A stretch of DNA of 64,000 bases, taken from NCBI GenBank assembly GCA_027311945.1, contig DAICXZ010000008.1, positions 1 through 64,000 on the forward strand, given 5' to 3'. The notes under the pieces were generated by a model that made no database searches, was not told where the DNA came from, and saw only the letters and a program-made list of their open reading frames with translations. The translations under genes and the position numbers were made by a program. Positions 35,015 to 47,742 of this stretch are shown one piece after another; positions within the stretch are counted from its first letter, which is position 1; each line of letters begins with the position of its first letter. The DNA is from Erythrobacter sp. GTDB lineage: Bacteria; Pseudomonadota; Alphaproteobacteria; Sphingomonadales; Sphingomonadaceae.

Positions 35015-36394
35015 CTAATCCTTGACCTCACGATAGGCGCTAAGCGCTCGCTCGCGCGCTTCCTTATGGCCGATAATTTTCGCCGGATAATCGCCGCGTT
35101 TGTCATCCGCCGGATCGTGAATTTCGCTGTCAGGCAGGTCCGCCAATTCGGGCACCCACTGGCGGATATAGCCTGCCGCATCGAACTTCTCCGACTGGCT
35201 GAGCGGGGCCATGATCCGCACAAACATGTTCGAATCGACCCCCGTGCCGCTCACCCACTGCCAGTTCACCCCGTTGCTGGCATAGTCGGCATCGACCAGC
35301 GTATCCCAGAACCAGCGTTCACCCTCGCGCCAATCGATCAGCAGGTGTTTCACGAGGAAGCTGGCTGCGATCATGCGCACGCGGTTGTGCATCCAGCCGG
35401 TGTGCCAGAGCTGCCGCATCCCGGCATCGACAATCGGATAGCCGGTGCGACCCTGCTGCCAGGCTTCAAGCTCCGAGGCGATAACATGACCCCGATCGGG
35501 GTTGCGCCAGAGGTCATCGTCATAGCCGTCGCGGTAGCTTTTGACCGGATAGTCGGGGAACTGGCAAATCACGTTCTGCGCATAGTCACGCCACAGCAGT
35601 TCGGAGCGATAGACCCGCGCGCCATCGGAGGTGTAGCGGCGCATCGCCTCCCACAGCATGGCGGGCGAGACCTCGCCGAAATGGAGGTGCGGACTTAGCT
35701 TGGAAGAGCCGTCTATCGCGGGCAGGTTGCGGTCCTCGTCATAGTTGCTGACCACCTCCAGGAAGCTTTCGAAGCGGTCCATCGCGGCGCTGGTGCCGGC
35801 CTGCCATTCCTCGCGCATTCCGCCCGCCCAGTCCGGCTTGGTGGGGAGCAGGTTCCAGTCCGCGAGGCTGTCGCTGGCAGGCCATGTTTCGGGGGCGGAG
35901 AGCGAGGGTTCGGGGAGGATGTCGAACCTGTCGATGGCGGCGAGGCTCGCCTTCATGAAGGGGGTGTAGATCTTGTAGGGGTCGCCCGAGCCGGTCGTCA
36001 CCGCGCCGGGAGGCAGCAGGTAGTTCCCATCGTAGAGCTTGAGTTCGAGCCTGTCCTTGAGCGCGCCTTGCGCCTTGCGCCACCACGGCTCGTAATGGCG
36101 CAGGGCGTGCACGGTCTCGGCGCCGGTCTCTTCGGCGAGCTTGCACATCTCCGCCACCGCATCGCCGCGCCGGAGGATCAGCTTCGAATGATGGCGGGCA
36201 AGGTCGCGTTCCAGCGCCTCCAGCGACTGGTGCAGATACCAGCGCGAGGCACCGCCATACTTGTGGCCCTTCGCCACTTCATCGTCGAGCACATAGACCG
36301 GTATCACCGGCCCGGCCCCGGCAGCAGCGGTGAAAGCGCGCTGGTCGCAAAGGCGCAGGTCGCGCCGGAGCCAGACGATCTGGGGCTTGGTCAT
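35015..36394 (-). CDS. phrB: Deoxyribodipyrimidine photolyase
   Basis: A 459-residue flavoprotein that repairs UV-made pyrimidine dimers using blue light. The N-terminal antenna domain starts IVWLRRDLRL. The FAD domain shows SKLSPHLHFGEVSP, the WHTGWMHNRVRMIAASFL block and TLVDADYASNGVNWQWVSG. Length and motifs fit class I CPD photolyases. It is first of a three-gene minus-strand operon with CFA synthase (44-base gap) and a serine hydrolase. Confidence 0.95.
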   Translation of the reverse strand: MTKPQIVWLRRDLRLCDQRAFTAAAGAGPVIPVYVLDDEVAKGHKYGGASRWYLHQSLEALERDLARHHSKLILRRGDAVAEMCKLAEETGAETVHALRHYEPWWRKAQGALKDRLELKLYDGNYLLPPGAVTTGSGDPYKIYTPFMKASLAAIDRFDILPEPSLSAPETWPASDSLADWNLLPTKPDWAGGMREEWQAGTSAAMDRFESFLEVVSNYDEDRNLPAIDGSSKLSPHLHFGEVSPAMLWEAMRRYTSDGARVYRSELLWRDYAQNVICQFPDYPVKSYRDGYDDDLWRNPDRGHVIASELEAWQQGRTGYPIVDAGMRQLWHTGWMHNRVRMIAASFLVKHLLIDWREGERWFWDTLVDADYASNGVNWQWVSGTGVDSNMFVRIMAPLSQSEKFDAAGYIRQWVPELADLPDSEIHDPADDKRGDYPAKIIGHKEARERALSAYREVKD

Positions 36395-36406
36395 TCTACC
36401 TCACTT

Positions 36407-36496
36407 CCGCTCATCCTGAGCTTGTCGAAGGATCGTCTTTCTTGTTCTGCAGCGACGAAAGAAAAGGCGGCCCTTAGACAAGCTCAGGGCGAGCGG
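36407..36496. repeat. Dispersed palindrome, copy A
   Basis: Arms 36407-36431 and 36472-36496 match as a long imperfect inverted repeat (22 of 25 positions), built on the core CTGAGCTTGTC. Two more copies occur at 40534-40629 and 46846-46932. Here it lies between the YdjM-like gene and phrB and could end the upstream transcript. Confidence 0.85.
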
Positions 36497-36511
36497 ATCG
36501 TGGAGGAAACG

Positions 36512-37448
36512 TTAGTCTACCGCAGCTGGTTCCTCGCAAGCCACATCGGGCAGCGCGAGCGTGAAAGTGCTGTTTCCCGAATAGCGCGCATCTTGGAGCA
36601 CCACCGAGCCATCCTCCGCCCGCATGGCAAAGGGCGCGCGCGACCAGAACAGGAAGGCGTCAAGCTGGCTGTTGGTCTGGCGCAGCGTGTCGGTATCGGG
36701 CCAGGCGCAGCGCCGGTCGGTGATCGGTTCTAGCGCGCCCGTTTCGGAATTGCGCGCCCACCAGTCATTCGGCACCCCGACAATCGTCGCACGACGCCAA
36801 AATGCAACCGGCGGCGGGCTGCCGATTGCAACCTGCCCCGGCAGATAGGGCGCATCGTACCGCGCCATTTCGGCGGCGTAGGTCACACCGGCGTTCACGC
36901 CGATATAGGCCAGCACCCCGGCCAGCGTCACCCGCGCCACTTTGCGCCAATCGCCGCCCCGCTTCTCGCGCCGCAGCGACAACCACAGGCCCAGTCCCAT
37001 GCCGAGCCATAGCCACACATCGATGATGAACAGCACGTCCCCGTAGAACCAGCGGCTTGAGAACGGCTCAAGCAGGCGGATGCCATAGGTGTTCATCCAG
37101 TCGAGCGCCGGATGGGTGAGGCAAGCTATGAAGGCGAGCGCGAACAGCCAACCGAAATGCACCGGAAGCCGCCCCTCGGGCCGCTTGCCGCGTTTCGCCT
37201 GCCAGCGATCATAACCCCACAGAATGCCCGCCAGCGCCACGGGCAGCAGCACCAGCGCGGGCGGCGCCATGGGTGATGCCGCGGCGAAAGGCCAGATGCT
37301 CCAGCCCCGTGGTCCAGGCAAAGCAGGTGACATCCACATCGGGCAGATTCGCGCCGATAATCAGCGCGGGCATGGCAAGGCCGGTCTTCTTCTTGAGACC
37401 GGCTTGCCCGATCAGCGCGCCGACGAGCGAATGGGTGAGATTATCCAT
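36512..37448 (-). pseudogene. Frameshifted YdjM/DUF457-family membrane protein
   Basis: The start at 37448 gives MDNLTHSLVGALIGQAGLKK, then ALIIGANLPDVDV and RRGITHG, the metal-site pattern of the YdjM family (LexA-regulated inner-membrane 'metal-dependent hydrolase'). After RRGITHG the frame is lost; the expected continuation PPALVLLPVALAGILWG lies in another frame and goes on to a stop at 36512, with CLTHPALDWMNTYG and several membrane helices. Removing one base near 37265 (GGCGCC) restores a protein of about 311 residues. Because both parts stay conserved, this is a fresh mutation or a sequencing error. Confidence 0.78.
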
Positions 37449-37467
37449 TCGCCCGTGGCTAGCAGGT

Positions 37468-38574
37468 TCAGACCAATTCGCCGAGCATCTGCGTATCAAA
37501 ACCGCGCAGGGCATCCTGCCGCCCTTCGCGCACCTTGTTGGCGAACTCCGGGTTGGCGATCAGCGCGCGGCCCACCGCGATCAAGTCGAACTCACCTGCG
37601 TCCATGCGCCGCTCCAGCTCGCCAAGGTCGGCAACCTTGCTGCTTTCGCCCGCAAAGGCGGCCAGGAACTCGCCATCGAGCGCTACCGAACCGACGCTGA
37701 TCGTCGTCGCGCCGGTCACCTTCTTGGCCCAGCCTGCGAAGTTCAGGCCCTTCTCGCCGTCGATCTCGGGGAACTCGGGCTCCCAGAAACGGCGCTGCGA
37801 GGCGTGGATCACATCGGCCCCGGCAGCCACCAGCGGGCTGAGCCAGGCTTCCATCTCGGCAGGCGTCGTGGCGAGCTTCACGGTGTAATCCTGCTGCTTC
37901 CACTGGCTCACGCGCAGGATCAGCGGCATGTCGGCAGGCATGGCTGCGCGGACCTGCTTCACCACTTCGGCGGCGAAGCGACTGCGTTCAGGCAAGGTCG
38001 GGCCGCCCCACTTGTCATCGCGGCGGTTCGTTTCACCCCAGAAAAACTGGTCGATCAGGTAGCCGTGCGCGCCGTGCAGCTCGATGGTGTCGAAGCCCAG
38101 CTTCACCGCATCGGCAGCGGCGCTGGCGAACTTCGCGACGGTGTCGGCCACCTCCTCCTCGCTCATGGCCTTGCCCAGGTCTCCGCCCTTGCCGTCGATG
38201 CCGGAGGGGCCTTCGGGTGCGCCGGGGCGCGGAGTATCGGGCTTTTGCGCCGGCACAAGGCCAGTGTGCCACAGCTGCGGAGCGATCTTGCCACCTGCGC
38301 CGTGGACAGCCTCGACCACATGGCCCCAGCCTTCGAGCGGCTCCTCGCCATGAAAGGCGGGAATATCGGGATGGTTGCGCGCTTCGGGGCGGTCGATCCC
38401 GGTGCCCTCGGTGATGATCAGCCCGGTCCCGCCCGCCGCGCGCTTGCGATAGTATTCGGCCACGTTATCGCCGGGCACACCCTCGGGCGAGAAGTTGCGC
38501 GTCATCGGCGCCATGACGATACGATTGGGCAGCGAGAGGCCCTTGATAGAAATGGGATCGAAAAGGACGGACAT
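37468..38574 (-). CDS. Old-yellow-enzyme family NADH:flavin oxidoreductase
   Basis: A 368-residue FMN enzyme with a TIM barrel. ATG 38574 gives MSVLFDPISIKGLSLPNRIVMAPMTRNF, the family N-terminus. The substrate-binding pair is in ELHGAHGYLIDQFFW, and the phosphate site is SVGSVALDGEF with VGRALIANPEF. Family members reduce enones, nitro compounds and other electrophiles. The substrate is unknown. An earlier in-frame start at 38751 lacks family similarity. Confidence 0.9.
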   Translation of the reverse strand: MSVLFDPISIKGLSLPNRIVMAPMTRNFSPEGVPGDNVAEYYRKRAAGGTGLIITEGTGIDRPEARNHPDIPAFHGEEPLEGWGHVVEAVHGAGGKIAPQLWHTGLVPAQKPDTPRPGAPEGPSGIDGKGGDLGKAMSEEEVADTVAKFASAAADAVKLGFDTIELHGAHGYLIDQFFWGETNRRDDKWGGPTLPERSRFAAEVVKQVRAAMPADMPLILRVSQWKQQDYTVKLATTPAEMEAWLSPLVAAGADVIHASQRRFWEPEFPEIDGEKGLNFAGWAKKVTGATTISVGSVALDGEFLAAFAGESSKVADLGELERRMDAGEFDLIAVGRALIANPEFANKVREGRQDALRGFDTQMLGELV

Positions 38575-38729
38575 AGAGGGATGCTCCGGTTGAGGGACTG
38601 TTACGGCAAATCTGGGGAACACGGTTGCAATGGGCAACCCATGTTGATCGCCCCCAAGAATAACTTCGCGCGGCAGTTGGCGGCACCCAATCCGCACTTG
38701 TGCGTTCATGCAGCGATGGGAATTTTCCG

Positions 38730-39473
38730 GTGAACGCCTTGCTCGATCCACGCCGCTGGCTGTTTCGCGAGCAGCGCTTTCTCGCGCTTTTCCTCGCTGG
38801 CGCGGCGCTGGTCGCCGGGTTCGTGGCGCTGGCGGGCGAGATGCAGGAGGGCGAGACCCACGCTTTTGACATCACCATTCTCCAAGCGCTGCGCCAGCCA
38901 GGCCAACCGGCGGAGTTGATCGGGCCGCACTGGCTGCAATCGGCCGCCACCGACATCACGGCGCTTGGCGGGGTCACGGTGCTGGCGCTGGTGAGCGTGC
39001 TGGCGATCGCTTTCCTGCTGCTGCGCAGGCGCTGGCGGCAAGCGATCTTCACCATCTTTGCAACGGCGGGCGGCGCGGTGATGGGCTCGCTGCTGAAAGA
39101 CCTGTTCGCGCGCTCGCGCCCCGAGGTTGTGCCGCATCTGGTGGAGGTGACCTCGCTCAGTTTCCCGAGCGGCCATTCGCTGAACAGCGCGATCGTTTAC
39201 CTGACGTTGGCGGTGATGATCGCGCGCAGCTTCACCGACCGCACCAGCCGCGTTTTCACCGTGGCCGCGGCGGTGCTGCTGGTGCTGGCCATCGGCTGCA
39301 CGCGCGTGTTGCTGGGCGTGCACTATCCAACCGACGTGCTCGGCGGGTGGACACTGGGTGCGGCCTGGGCGCTACTGATGGGGATGATCGCCGACGTGCT
39401 GCAGAAGCAGCATCGGATCGAAGAGCCGAGCGAGGGCGAGGCCGATGCCCCGCCCCCGCATTCCTCGGTTTAG
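38730..39473 (+). CDS. PAP2-family membrane phosphatase
   Basis: A 247-residue membrane protein with the three phosphatase motifs: KDLFARSRP (KxxxxxxRP), SFPSGHSLNSA (PSGH) and TRVLLGVHYPTDVLGG (SRxxxxxHxxxD with Thr-Arg). About five to six helices are visible. Start GTG 38730 has GGGA eight bases upstream; GTG 38700 is possible. It may act on undecaprenyl diphosphate or lipid phosphates. It overlaps the stop of korB convergently by four bases. Confidence 0.87.
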   Translation: MNALLDPRRWLFREQRFLALFLAGAALVAGFVALAGEMQEGETHAFDITILQALRQPGQPAELIGPHWLQSAATDITALGGVTVLALVSVLAIAFLLLRRRWRQAIFTIFATAGGAVMGSLLKDLFARSRPEVVPHLVEVTSLSFPSGHSLNSAIVYLTLAVMIARSFTDRTSRVFTVAAAVLLVLAIGCTRVLLGVHYPTDVLGGWTLGAAWALLMGMIADVLQKQHRIEEPSEGEADAPPPHSSV

Positions 39474-40516
39474 ACCGGGTCTTGCGCGGTGCCGCTGACG
39501 GTCCAGGTCTGGCCCTTGGCGAGCAGCCTGGCGAGGTTGTTGTCCTTGCCCTCGACCGCCTTGGCGCGCTCCGCAATCACGGCGCTTTCGTAAGTCGGCT
39601 TGGGATCGTCGTAGATCACGCCGAGCGGCATCGGATAGGGTCCGAACTCCAGCTCGATCAGCATGTGCGCGAGCATCCGGTTCTTCGCGTCGTGCACGCA
39701 GACGCCCGCCGCCTCCCAGTCGCCATCGACCACATCGACCACCTCGAACGAGAAGGTCTCGGGCACAAGCTTCAGGCCCTTCATGTCGCCCTTCTTGGCA
39801 TTGCCGAACAGCATCGGCTGGCCGTGTTCGAGCCATAGCTGGCGATCTTCCGCGCCCTTAGGGGCGGCGAAGTCGTCGAACACGTCCTTGTTGTAGACGA
39901 TGCAGTTCTGGAAAATCTCGATGAAGGCCGCGCCCTGATGCGCGTGGGCGGCCTTGAGCACGTCGGGCAGGTTCTTCGAAACGTCGAACCCGCGCGCCAC
40001 GAACCGCGCGCCTGAACCAAGCGCAAAGGCGCAAGGGTTGGCCGGGTGGTCGACCGAGCCCAGCGGCGAGGTCGGCGTGCGGGTGTGCTCGCGGCTGGTG
40101 GGCGAATACTGGCCCTTGGTGAGGCCATAGATCTCGTTGTTGAACAGCATGATCTGCATGTTCACGTTGCGGCGCAGCACGTGCATCATGTGGTTGCCGC
40201 CGATGGAAAGACCATCGCCGTCGCCGGTGACAAGCCACACGTCGAGATCGGGATTGGCCAGCTTCACCCCGGTGGCGAAGGCAGGCGCGCGGCCGTGGAT
40301 CGTGTGGAAGCCGTAGGTCTCCATGTAATAGGGGAAGCGGCTAGAGCAGCCGATCCCACTGATGAAGACGGTGTTCTTCGGATCGGAGCCGAGCTGCGGC
40401 AGCGTGCGCTGCACGGCCTTGAGGATCGCATAGTCGCCGCAACCGGGGCACCAGCGGACCTCCTGGTCGGTTTCCCAGTCCTTGAGGGTGGTTTCGATTT
40501 TCGCAACTTCAGTCAT
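39470..40516 (-). CDS. korB: 2-oxoacid:ferredoxin oxidoreductase beta subunit
   Basis: A 348-residue thiamine-diphosphate subunit. The signature WCPGCGDYAILKAVQ is at residues 22-36, and the TPP/Mg motif is GDGDGLSIGGNHMMH with NNEIYGLTKGQYSPTS. With KorA it converts 2-oxoglutarate and CoA to succinyl-CoA, reducing ferredoxin. It is the second gene of the pair; a 137-base gap with a large palindrome separates it from korA. Confidence 0.93.
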   Translation of the reverse strand: MTEVAKIETTLKDWETDQEVRWCPGCGDYAILKAVQRTLPQLGSDPKNTVFISGIGCSSRFPYYMETYGFHTIHGRAPAFATGVKLANPDLDVWLVTGDGDGLSIGGNHMMHVLRRNVNMQIMLFNNEIYGLTKGQYSPTSREHTRTPTSPLGSVDHPANPCAFALGSGARFVARGFDVSKNLPDVLKAAHAHQGAAFIEIFQNCIVYNKDVFDDFAAPKGAEDRQLWLEHGQPMLFGNAKKGDMKGLKLVPETFSFEVVDVVDGDWEAAGVCVHDAKNRMLAHMLIELEFGPYPMPLGVIYDDPKPTYESAVIAERAKAVEGKDNNLARLLAKGQTWTVSGTAQDPV

Positions 40517-40533
40517 ATGCCAAACCTAAAAAT

Positions 40534-40629
40534 CCGCTCGTGCTGAGCTTGTCGAAGCACTGTCCTTGCCTGAGGCAAGCGCAGTGCTTGAAGAAAAGAG
40601 CAGCCCTTCGACAAGCTCAGGGCGAGCGG
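40534..40629. repeat. Dispersed palindrome, copy B, between korA and korB
   Basis: Outer arms 40534-40557 and 40606-40629 pair at 22 of 24 positions. Inside are nested stems AAGCACTG/CAGTGCTT and CTTGCC/GGCAAG, so the RNA would form one long multi-part hairpin. It stands between the two subunit genes of one enzyme and may protect or cut the message there. Confidence 0.88.
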
Positions 40630-40653
40630 GTCTTAGGGGCAAGGTCACGGTCA

Positions 40654-42519
<1,866 letters not shown>

Positions 42520-42677
42520 AAAGCAAAAGGCCTTCGTCATTGGATCTCTTGGGCCTGCGACCTAGGTTCGGTAAGGCCGCGAGACAATCAAGATTTTCTG
42601 TACCTGCACAAATGCCCGTCTCAATTGATGCGGCGCAAATGCTGGAATTGGCGCGGCCATACTACTAAGTCGGCCCG

Positions 42678-43166
42678 ATGAGCAAACCAGACTCCACCCA
42701 GTACCGCCCCTGTGTCGGCACCATGCTGATCAACGCCGAAGGCCGCGTGTTCGTCGGCAAACGGATCGACACCAAGGAGGGCGACTGGTGGCAGATGCCC
42801 CAAGGCGGCGTCGATGAGGGCGAAGACCTCGATCAGGCCATGCTGCGTGAACTGCACGAGGAAACCGGGCTGACCGCCGACAAGGTGGAACTGGTCGCGC
42901 GGATGGAAGAAGAACTGTTCTATGACCTGCCCGACGAACTGAAGGGCAAGCTGTGGAAGGGCCGCTATGTCGGCCAGCGCCAGCGCTGGTATTGCGTGCG
43001 GCTGACGGGGAGCGAGGCCGATATCGACCTCGAAGCGCACAAGCATCCTGAGTTTTCGGACTGGAAATGGATCGACGCCGAGCAGCTTCCCGCGCTCATC
43101 ATCCCGTTCAAGAAACCGATTTATGAAGCCGTGGTGGCGGCCTTCGCCAAATACACCGAGGCCTAG
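42678..43166 (+). CDS. rppH: RNA pyrophosphohydrolase
   Basis: A 162-residue Nudix enzyme. The start YRPCVGTMLIN and KEGDWWQMPQGGVDEGED match RppH, and the Nudix box runs GGVDEGE ... RELHEETGL (about residues 43-65). It removes pyrophosphate from 5' ends of mRNA, or cleaves diadenosine polyphosphates. It is divergent from korA. Its end overlaps the TPR gene convergently. Confidence 0.93.
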   Translation: MSKPDSTQYRPCVGTMLINAEGRVFVGKRIDTKEGDWWQMPQGGVDEGEDLDQAMLRELHEETGLTADKVELVARMEEELFYDLPDELKGKLWKGRYVGQRQRWYCVRLTGSEADIDLEAHKHPEFSDWKWIDAEQLPALIIPFKKPIYEAVVAAFAKYTEA

Positions 43167-43660
43167 TTCTGGGTAACGCCGTTGTCTGCGGGGCTCGCCT
43201 CGGCGGTCATCACGGCGGGACGGGCTTCGATCGCAGCGGCAAGCTGGCGCGTCTCAACGCAAGTCTCGCCGCAACGTTCTTCCAGCTCGCTGAGCGCCTC
43301 GCGCGCAGCGGTCATCGCGCCCTTCTCGACTAGCGCCTCGCCCTCGCCCGAAATGGCAGCGAAGTTATCCGGATCACGCTCGCGCGCCTCGCGGTAATAG
43401 CGGATGGCCTTGCCCTGCAAGCCGTCGGAGCGGGCCGCCTCGGCGAGGTCGAGGAACACCGAGGTCATCGCTGGGTCGACCGCCAGCGCCGCTTCGAAAG
43501 CATCGATCGCGGCCTGCGTATCGCCGCCGTTCAGCAGTTGCCGCCCCTCGGCCACCAGCGCAGTGGCGCGCGGATCGTCTGCGCGCTCGCCAGCGGCGCT
43601 CATGCTCGCGGTTACGGCGAACAGCAGCGAGAGGGCAGCGGCAGCAGGGGCAAGGCGCAT
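43163..43660 (-). CDS. Exported TPR-repeat protein
   Basis: A 165-residue protein with a signal peptide (MRLAPAAAALSLLFAVTASMSAA). ATG 43660 follows GGAGAA at five bases. Residues 45-120 contain two to three TPR-like helical pairs (AIDAFEAALAVDPAM, AIRYYREARERDPDN, ALVEKGAMTAAREAL). Two Cys (ERCGETCVE) may form a disulfide in the periplasm. Specific function is unknown. Confidence 0.75.
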   Translation of the reverse strand: MRLAPAAAALSLLFAVTASMSAAGERADDPRATALVAEGRQLLNGGDTQAAIDAFEAALAVDPAMTSVFLDLAEAARSDGLQGKAIRYYREARERDPDNFAAISGEGEALVEKGAMTAAREALSELEERCGETCVETRQLAAAIEARPAVMTAEASPADNGVTQN

Positions 43661-43730
43661 GATCTTCTCCATCAGTGCGGACCGGTTATCACTTCGTCGG
43701 ACGGTCTTCGCAGTCATCTGAGCAGAGCTA

Positions 43731-44918
43731 TCACGGCTTAGATATACAGGCGATGAAAAAACCATCGGTCTCATCGTGCAACGGATCAAGCCGCCAGCCG
43801 GTTCCGCGCGCGCGGCCAAGCGGCAGCTCAGGGGCCTTGGCCTGCCAGCCGGGATGTGCGCCGAGGAAGGCCTCGACCTGCCCTGCCCCTTCCTCGTCGA
43901 GCAGCGAGCAGGTGACATAGGTGAGCTGGCCGCCGGGCCGCAGCAGCTCTGCCGCAACGCCCATAAGCCGCGCCTGCAATTGGGTGAGCCGCTCAAGCTC
44001 GCGCGGGGTCAGCCGCCAGCGCGCCTCGGGATTGCGCCGCCAGGTGCCGGTGCCCGAGCACGGCGCATCGACCAGCACCCGGTCGGCCTTGCCCGCGTAG
44101 GCCGCCAGCGCCTCTGCCTCGCGGCCCGGATCGAGCAGCACTTCGGTCACGTTCGTGGCTCCCGCCCGTGCTGCACGCGGGGCAAGCTGCGACAGGCGGC
44201 GGCGGTCGGTATCGGCGGCGACCAGCGTGCCCTCGTTCGCCATCTGCGCCGCTAGCGCGAGCGTCTTGCCGCCCGCTCCTGCGCACAGATCGATCACGAG
44301 TTCGCCCGGCTTTGCGCCAACCGCCGCGCAGGCGAGCTGGCTGCCCGCGTCCTGCACCTCGATCAGCCCTTGCGTATAGGCGTCCCACTGTTCAACCCGC
44401 GTGCCGGTGGTGAGCCGCAGGGCATTGGCAAAGCCAAGCGCCTCGCCCTCTTCGGGCAGATCGAGCGCATCAGGAGCGGCCTTGAGGCTGTTGATGCGCA
44501 GATCGAGCGGCGCGCGGTCAAGCAGCGCCATCGCGTCTTCGGCCTCAAGCCCTGAGGCGGCGAGCCGTTCCTCCAGCCATTGCGGCGCAAAGCCGGTCTC
44601 GGCCACCTTCTCGCCCTCAGCGGGAGCGGCGGGGCCATAGTTCGAGCCGTCAAACAGTTCGATGAGCCAGTCATGCTCCTCGCTTTCGGTGGCGAGCGCC
44701 AGCATTGCCGCGCGGCCGGTGGCGGGCACGGGGCCGCAGAAGCGGATCGTGTCGTAAACCAGCTCGCGGATCGCGCGCTTGTCTTTCGAGCCGGCAAAGC
44801 GGTGGTTCTTGAACCACTCGGCGAGAATGCGGTCAGCAGGCGCGCCCGCATTATTCGCGGCGGCGATAACGAGGTCGAGCACCTCGATGGCGGATTGAAC
44901 GCGGGCCGAGGGGGTCAT
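43731..44918 (-). CDS. rsmB: RsmB/NOP-family 16S rRNA cytosine-C5 methyltransferase
   Basis: A 395-residue enzyme. An N-terminal NusB-like helical domain (about 5-125) precedes the SAM-binding domain (VIDLCAGAGGKTLALA) with the two catalytic cysteines in DAPCSGTGTWRRNPE and TCSLLDEEG. ATG 44918 has GGAG nine bases upstream and overlaps the stop of the small gene before it (ATGA). RsmB methylates C967 of 16S rRNA in E. coli. Confidence 0.9.
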   Translation of the reverse strand: MTPSARVQSAIEVLDLVIAAANNAGAPADRILAEWFKNHRFAGSKDKRAIRELVYDTIRFCGPVPATGRAAMLALATESEEHDWLIELFDGSNYGPAAPAEGEKVAETGFAPQWLEERLAASGLEAEDAMALLDRAPLDLRINSLKAAPDALDLPEEGEALGFANALRLTTGTRVEQWDAYTQGLIEVQDAGSQLACAAVGAKPGELVIDLCAGAGGKTLALAAQMANEGTLVAADTDRRRLSQLAPRAARAGATNVTEVLLDPGREAEALAAYAGKADRVLVDAPCSGTGTWRRNPEARWRLTPRELERLTQLQARLMGVAAELLRPGGQLTYVTCSLLDEEGAGQVEAFLGAHPGWQAKAPELPLGRARGTGWRLDPLHDETDGFFIACISKP

Positions 44919-45139
44919 CGCTTCTGCTCCTGCCACATTTCTTCGATGTCGTGCTGCGTCGGCGCCTCCAGGCAGAAATAGCGCCGGTAAGCCCCATTGC
45001 TGTCGACCAATGCCCGCTCGCCCGCGCGTTCACACTCCAGCTGGTTGGGCTGAAGCAATTGGCTGGCGGTCATCGAGCCGTCAACATCAGCGGGCTGCCA
45101 GCCGATGAGAACCAGCAGATAGGGTGCGAATTCGATCAT
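44915..45139 (-). CDS. Small conserved-looking protein upstream of rsmB
   Basis: A 74-residue protein of unknown function. It has a hydrophobic start (FAPYLLVLIGWQP) and an acidic C-terminus (QHDIEEMWQEQKR). It is translationally coupled to rsmB by ATGA, and codon use fits the neighbours, so it is probably real. Nothing in the sequence suggests a catalytic role. Confidence 0.65.
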   Translation of the reverse strand: MIEFAPYLLVLIGWQPADVDGSMTASQLLQPNQLECERAGERALVDSNGAYRRYFCLEAPTQHDIEEMWQEQKR

Positions 45140-45225
45140 GACGCCGCCCCATAGGCGAGTATTGGATCGCGCCGCACCGTGCCGTCAAAACCGACCGCAC
45201 GGGCAATTGGCACACCCAAAAACAT
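45136..45225 (-). CDS. Possible 29-residue ORF between guaB and the small rsmB-linked gene
   Basis: ATG 45225 is one base after the guaB stop, and the TGA at 45136 overlaps the next ATG. The peptide begins MFLGVPIARAVGFDG. No ribosome-binding site is visible. It may merely carry ribosomes across the gap, or be chance. Confidence 0.2.
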   Translation of the reverse strand: MFLGVPIARAVGFDGTVRRDPILAYGAAS

Positions 45226-45226
45226 A

Positions 45227-46989
<1,763 letters not shown>

Positions 46990-47742
46990 TCAGGCGGTCC
47001 AGCCGCCATCGACCGACCAGTTCGCGCCGTTGATGTTCTGCGCCTCGTCGCGGCACAGGAACACCGCCATCGCGCCGATCTCCTCAGGCTGGACGAACTT
47101 CTTGGTCGGCTGGCTGTCGAGCAGCACCTTGTTGATCACATCGTCGCGGCTCATGTTCCGCGCCTTCATGGTGTCGGGGATCTGGTTCTCTACCAGCGGG
47201 GTCCAGACATAGCCGGGCGAAATGCAGTTGGCGGTGATGTTGTGCTCAGCCAGTTCGAGCGCCAGCACCTTGGTCAGGCCCGCAAGGCCATGCTTGGCTG
47301 CGACATAGGCCGCCTTGAACGGGCTCGCGACCTTCGAATGCGCGCTCGCCGTGTTGATGATCCGGCCCCAGCCCGCCTTCTTCATATGGGGCACCGCGTG
47401 GTGCGCGGTGAGGAAGGCGCTGGAGAGGTTCAGCGCGATGATCTTGTTCCACTTCTCCGGCGGAAACTCCTCCACCGGCGAGACGAACTGCATCCCCGCA
47501 TTGTTGACAAGAATGTCAATGTCACCCGCTTCTTCCATCAGTTGCGCCACACCATCGACGGTCGAAAGGTCCGCGCCGCTGTAGGGGGCGGCAAGCTCCT
47601 CCTGCAATTTCGCGATCTCGGCCTCGTCGCCAAAGCCCGACAGCACAACCTCGGCCCCTTCCGCGTGCAGCGCCCGGGTAATCGCGAGGCCGATGCCCGA
47701 GGTGGAGCCAGTAACGAGAGCGCGCTTGCCGGAAAGGAACAT
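46990..47742 (-). CDS. bdhA: 3-hydroxybutyrate dehydrogenase (SDR)
   Basis: A 250-residue SDR. ATG 47742 follows GGAGG. TGSTSGIG binds NAD, NNAG is present, and YVAAKHG holds the catalytic Tyr/Lys. The loop ANCISPGYVWTPLVENQIPD is characteristic of D-3-hydroxybutyrate dehydrogenases, which feed polyhydroxybutyrate breakdown products to acetoacetate. Confidence 0.87.
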   Translation of the reverse strand: MFLSGKRALVTGSTSGIGLAITRALHAEGAEVVLSGFGDEAEIAKLQEELAAPYSGADLSTVDGVAQLMEEAGDIDILVNNAGMQFVSPVEEFPPEKWNKIIALNLSSAFLTAHHAVPHMKKAGWGRIINTASAHSKVASPFKAAYVAAKHGLAGLTKVLALELAEHNITANCISPGYVWTPLVENQIPDTMKARNMSRDDVINKVLLDSQPTKKFVQPEEIGAMAVFLCRDEAQNINGANWSVDGGWTA

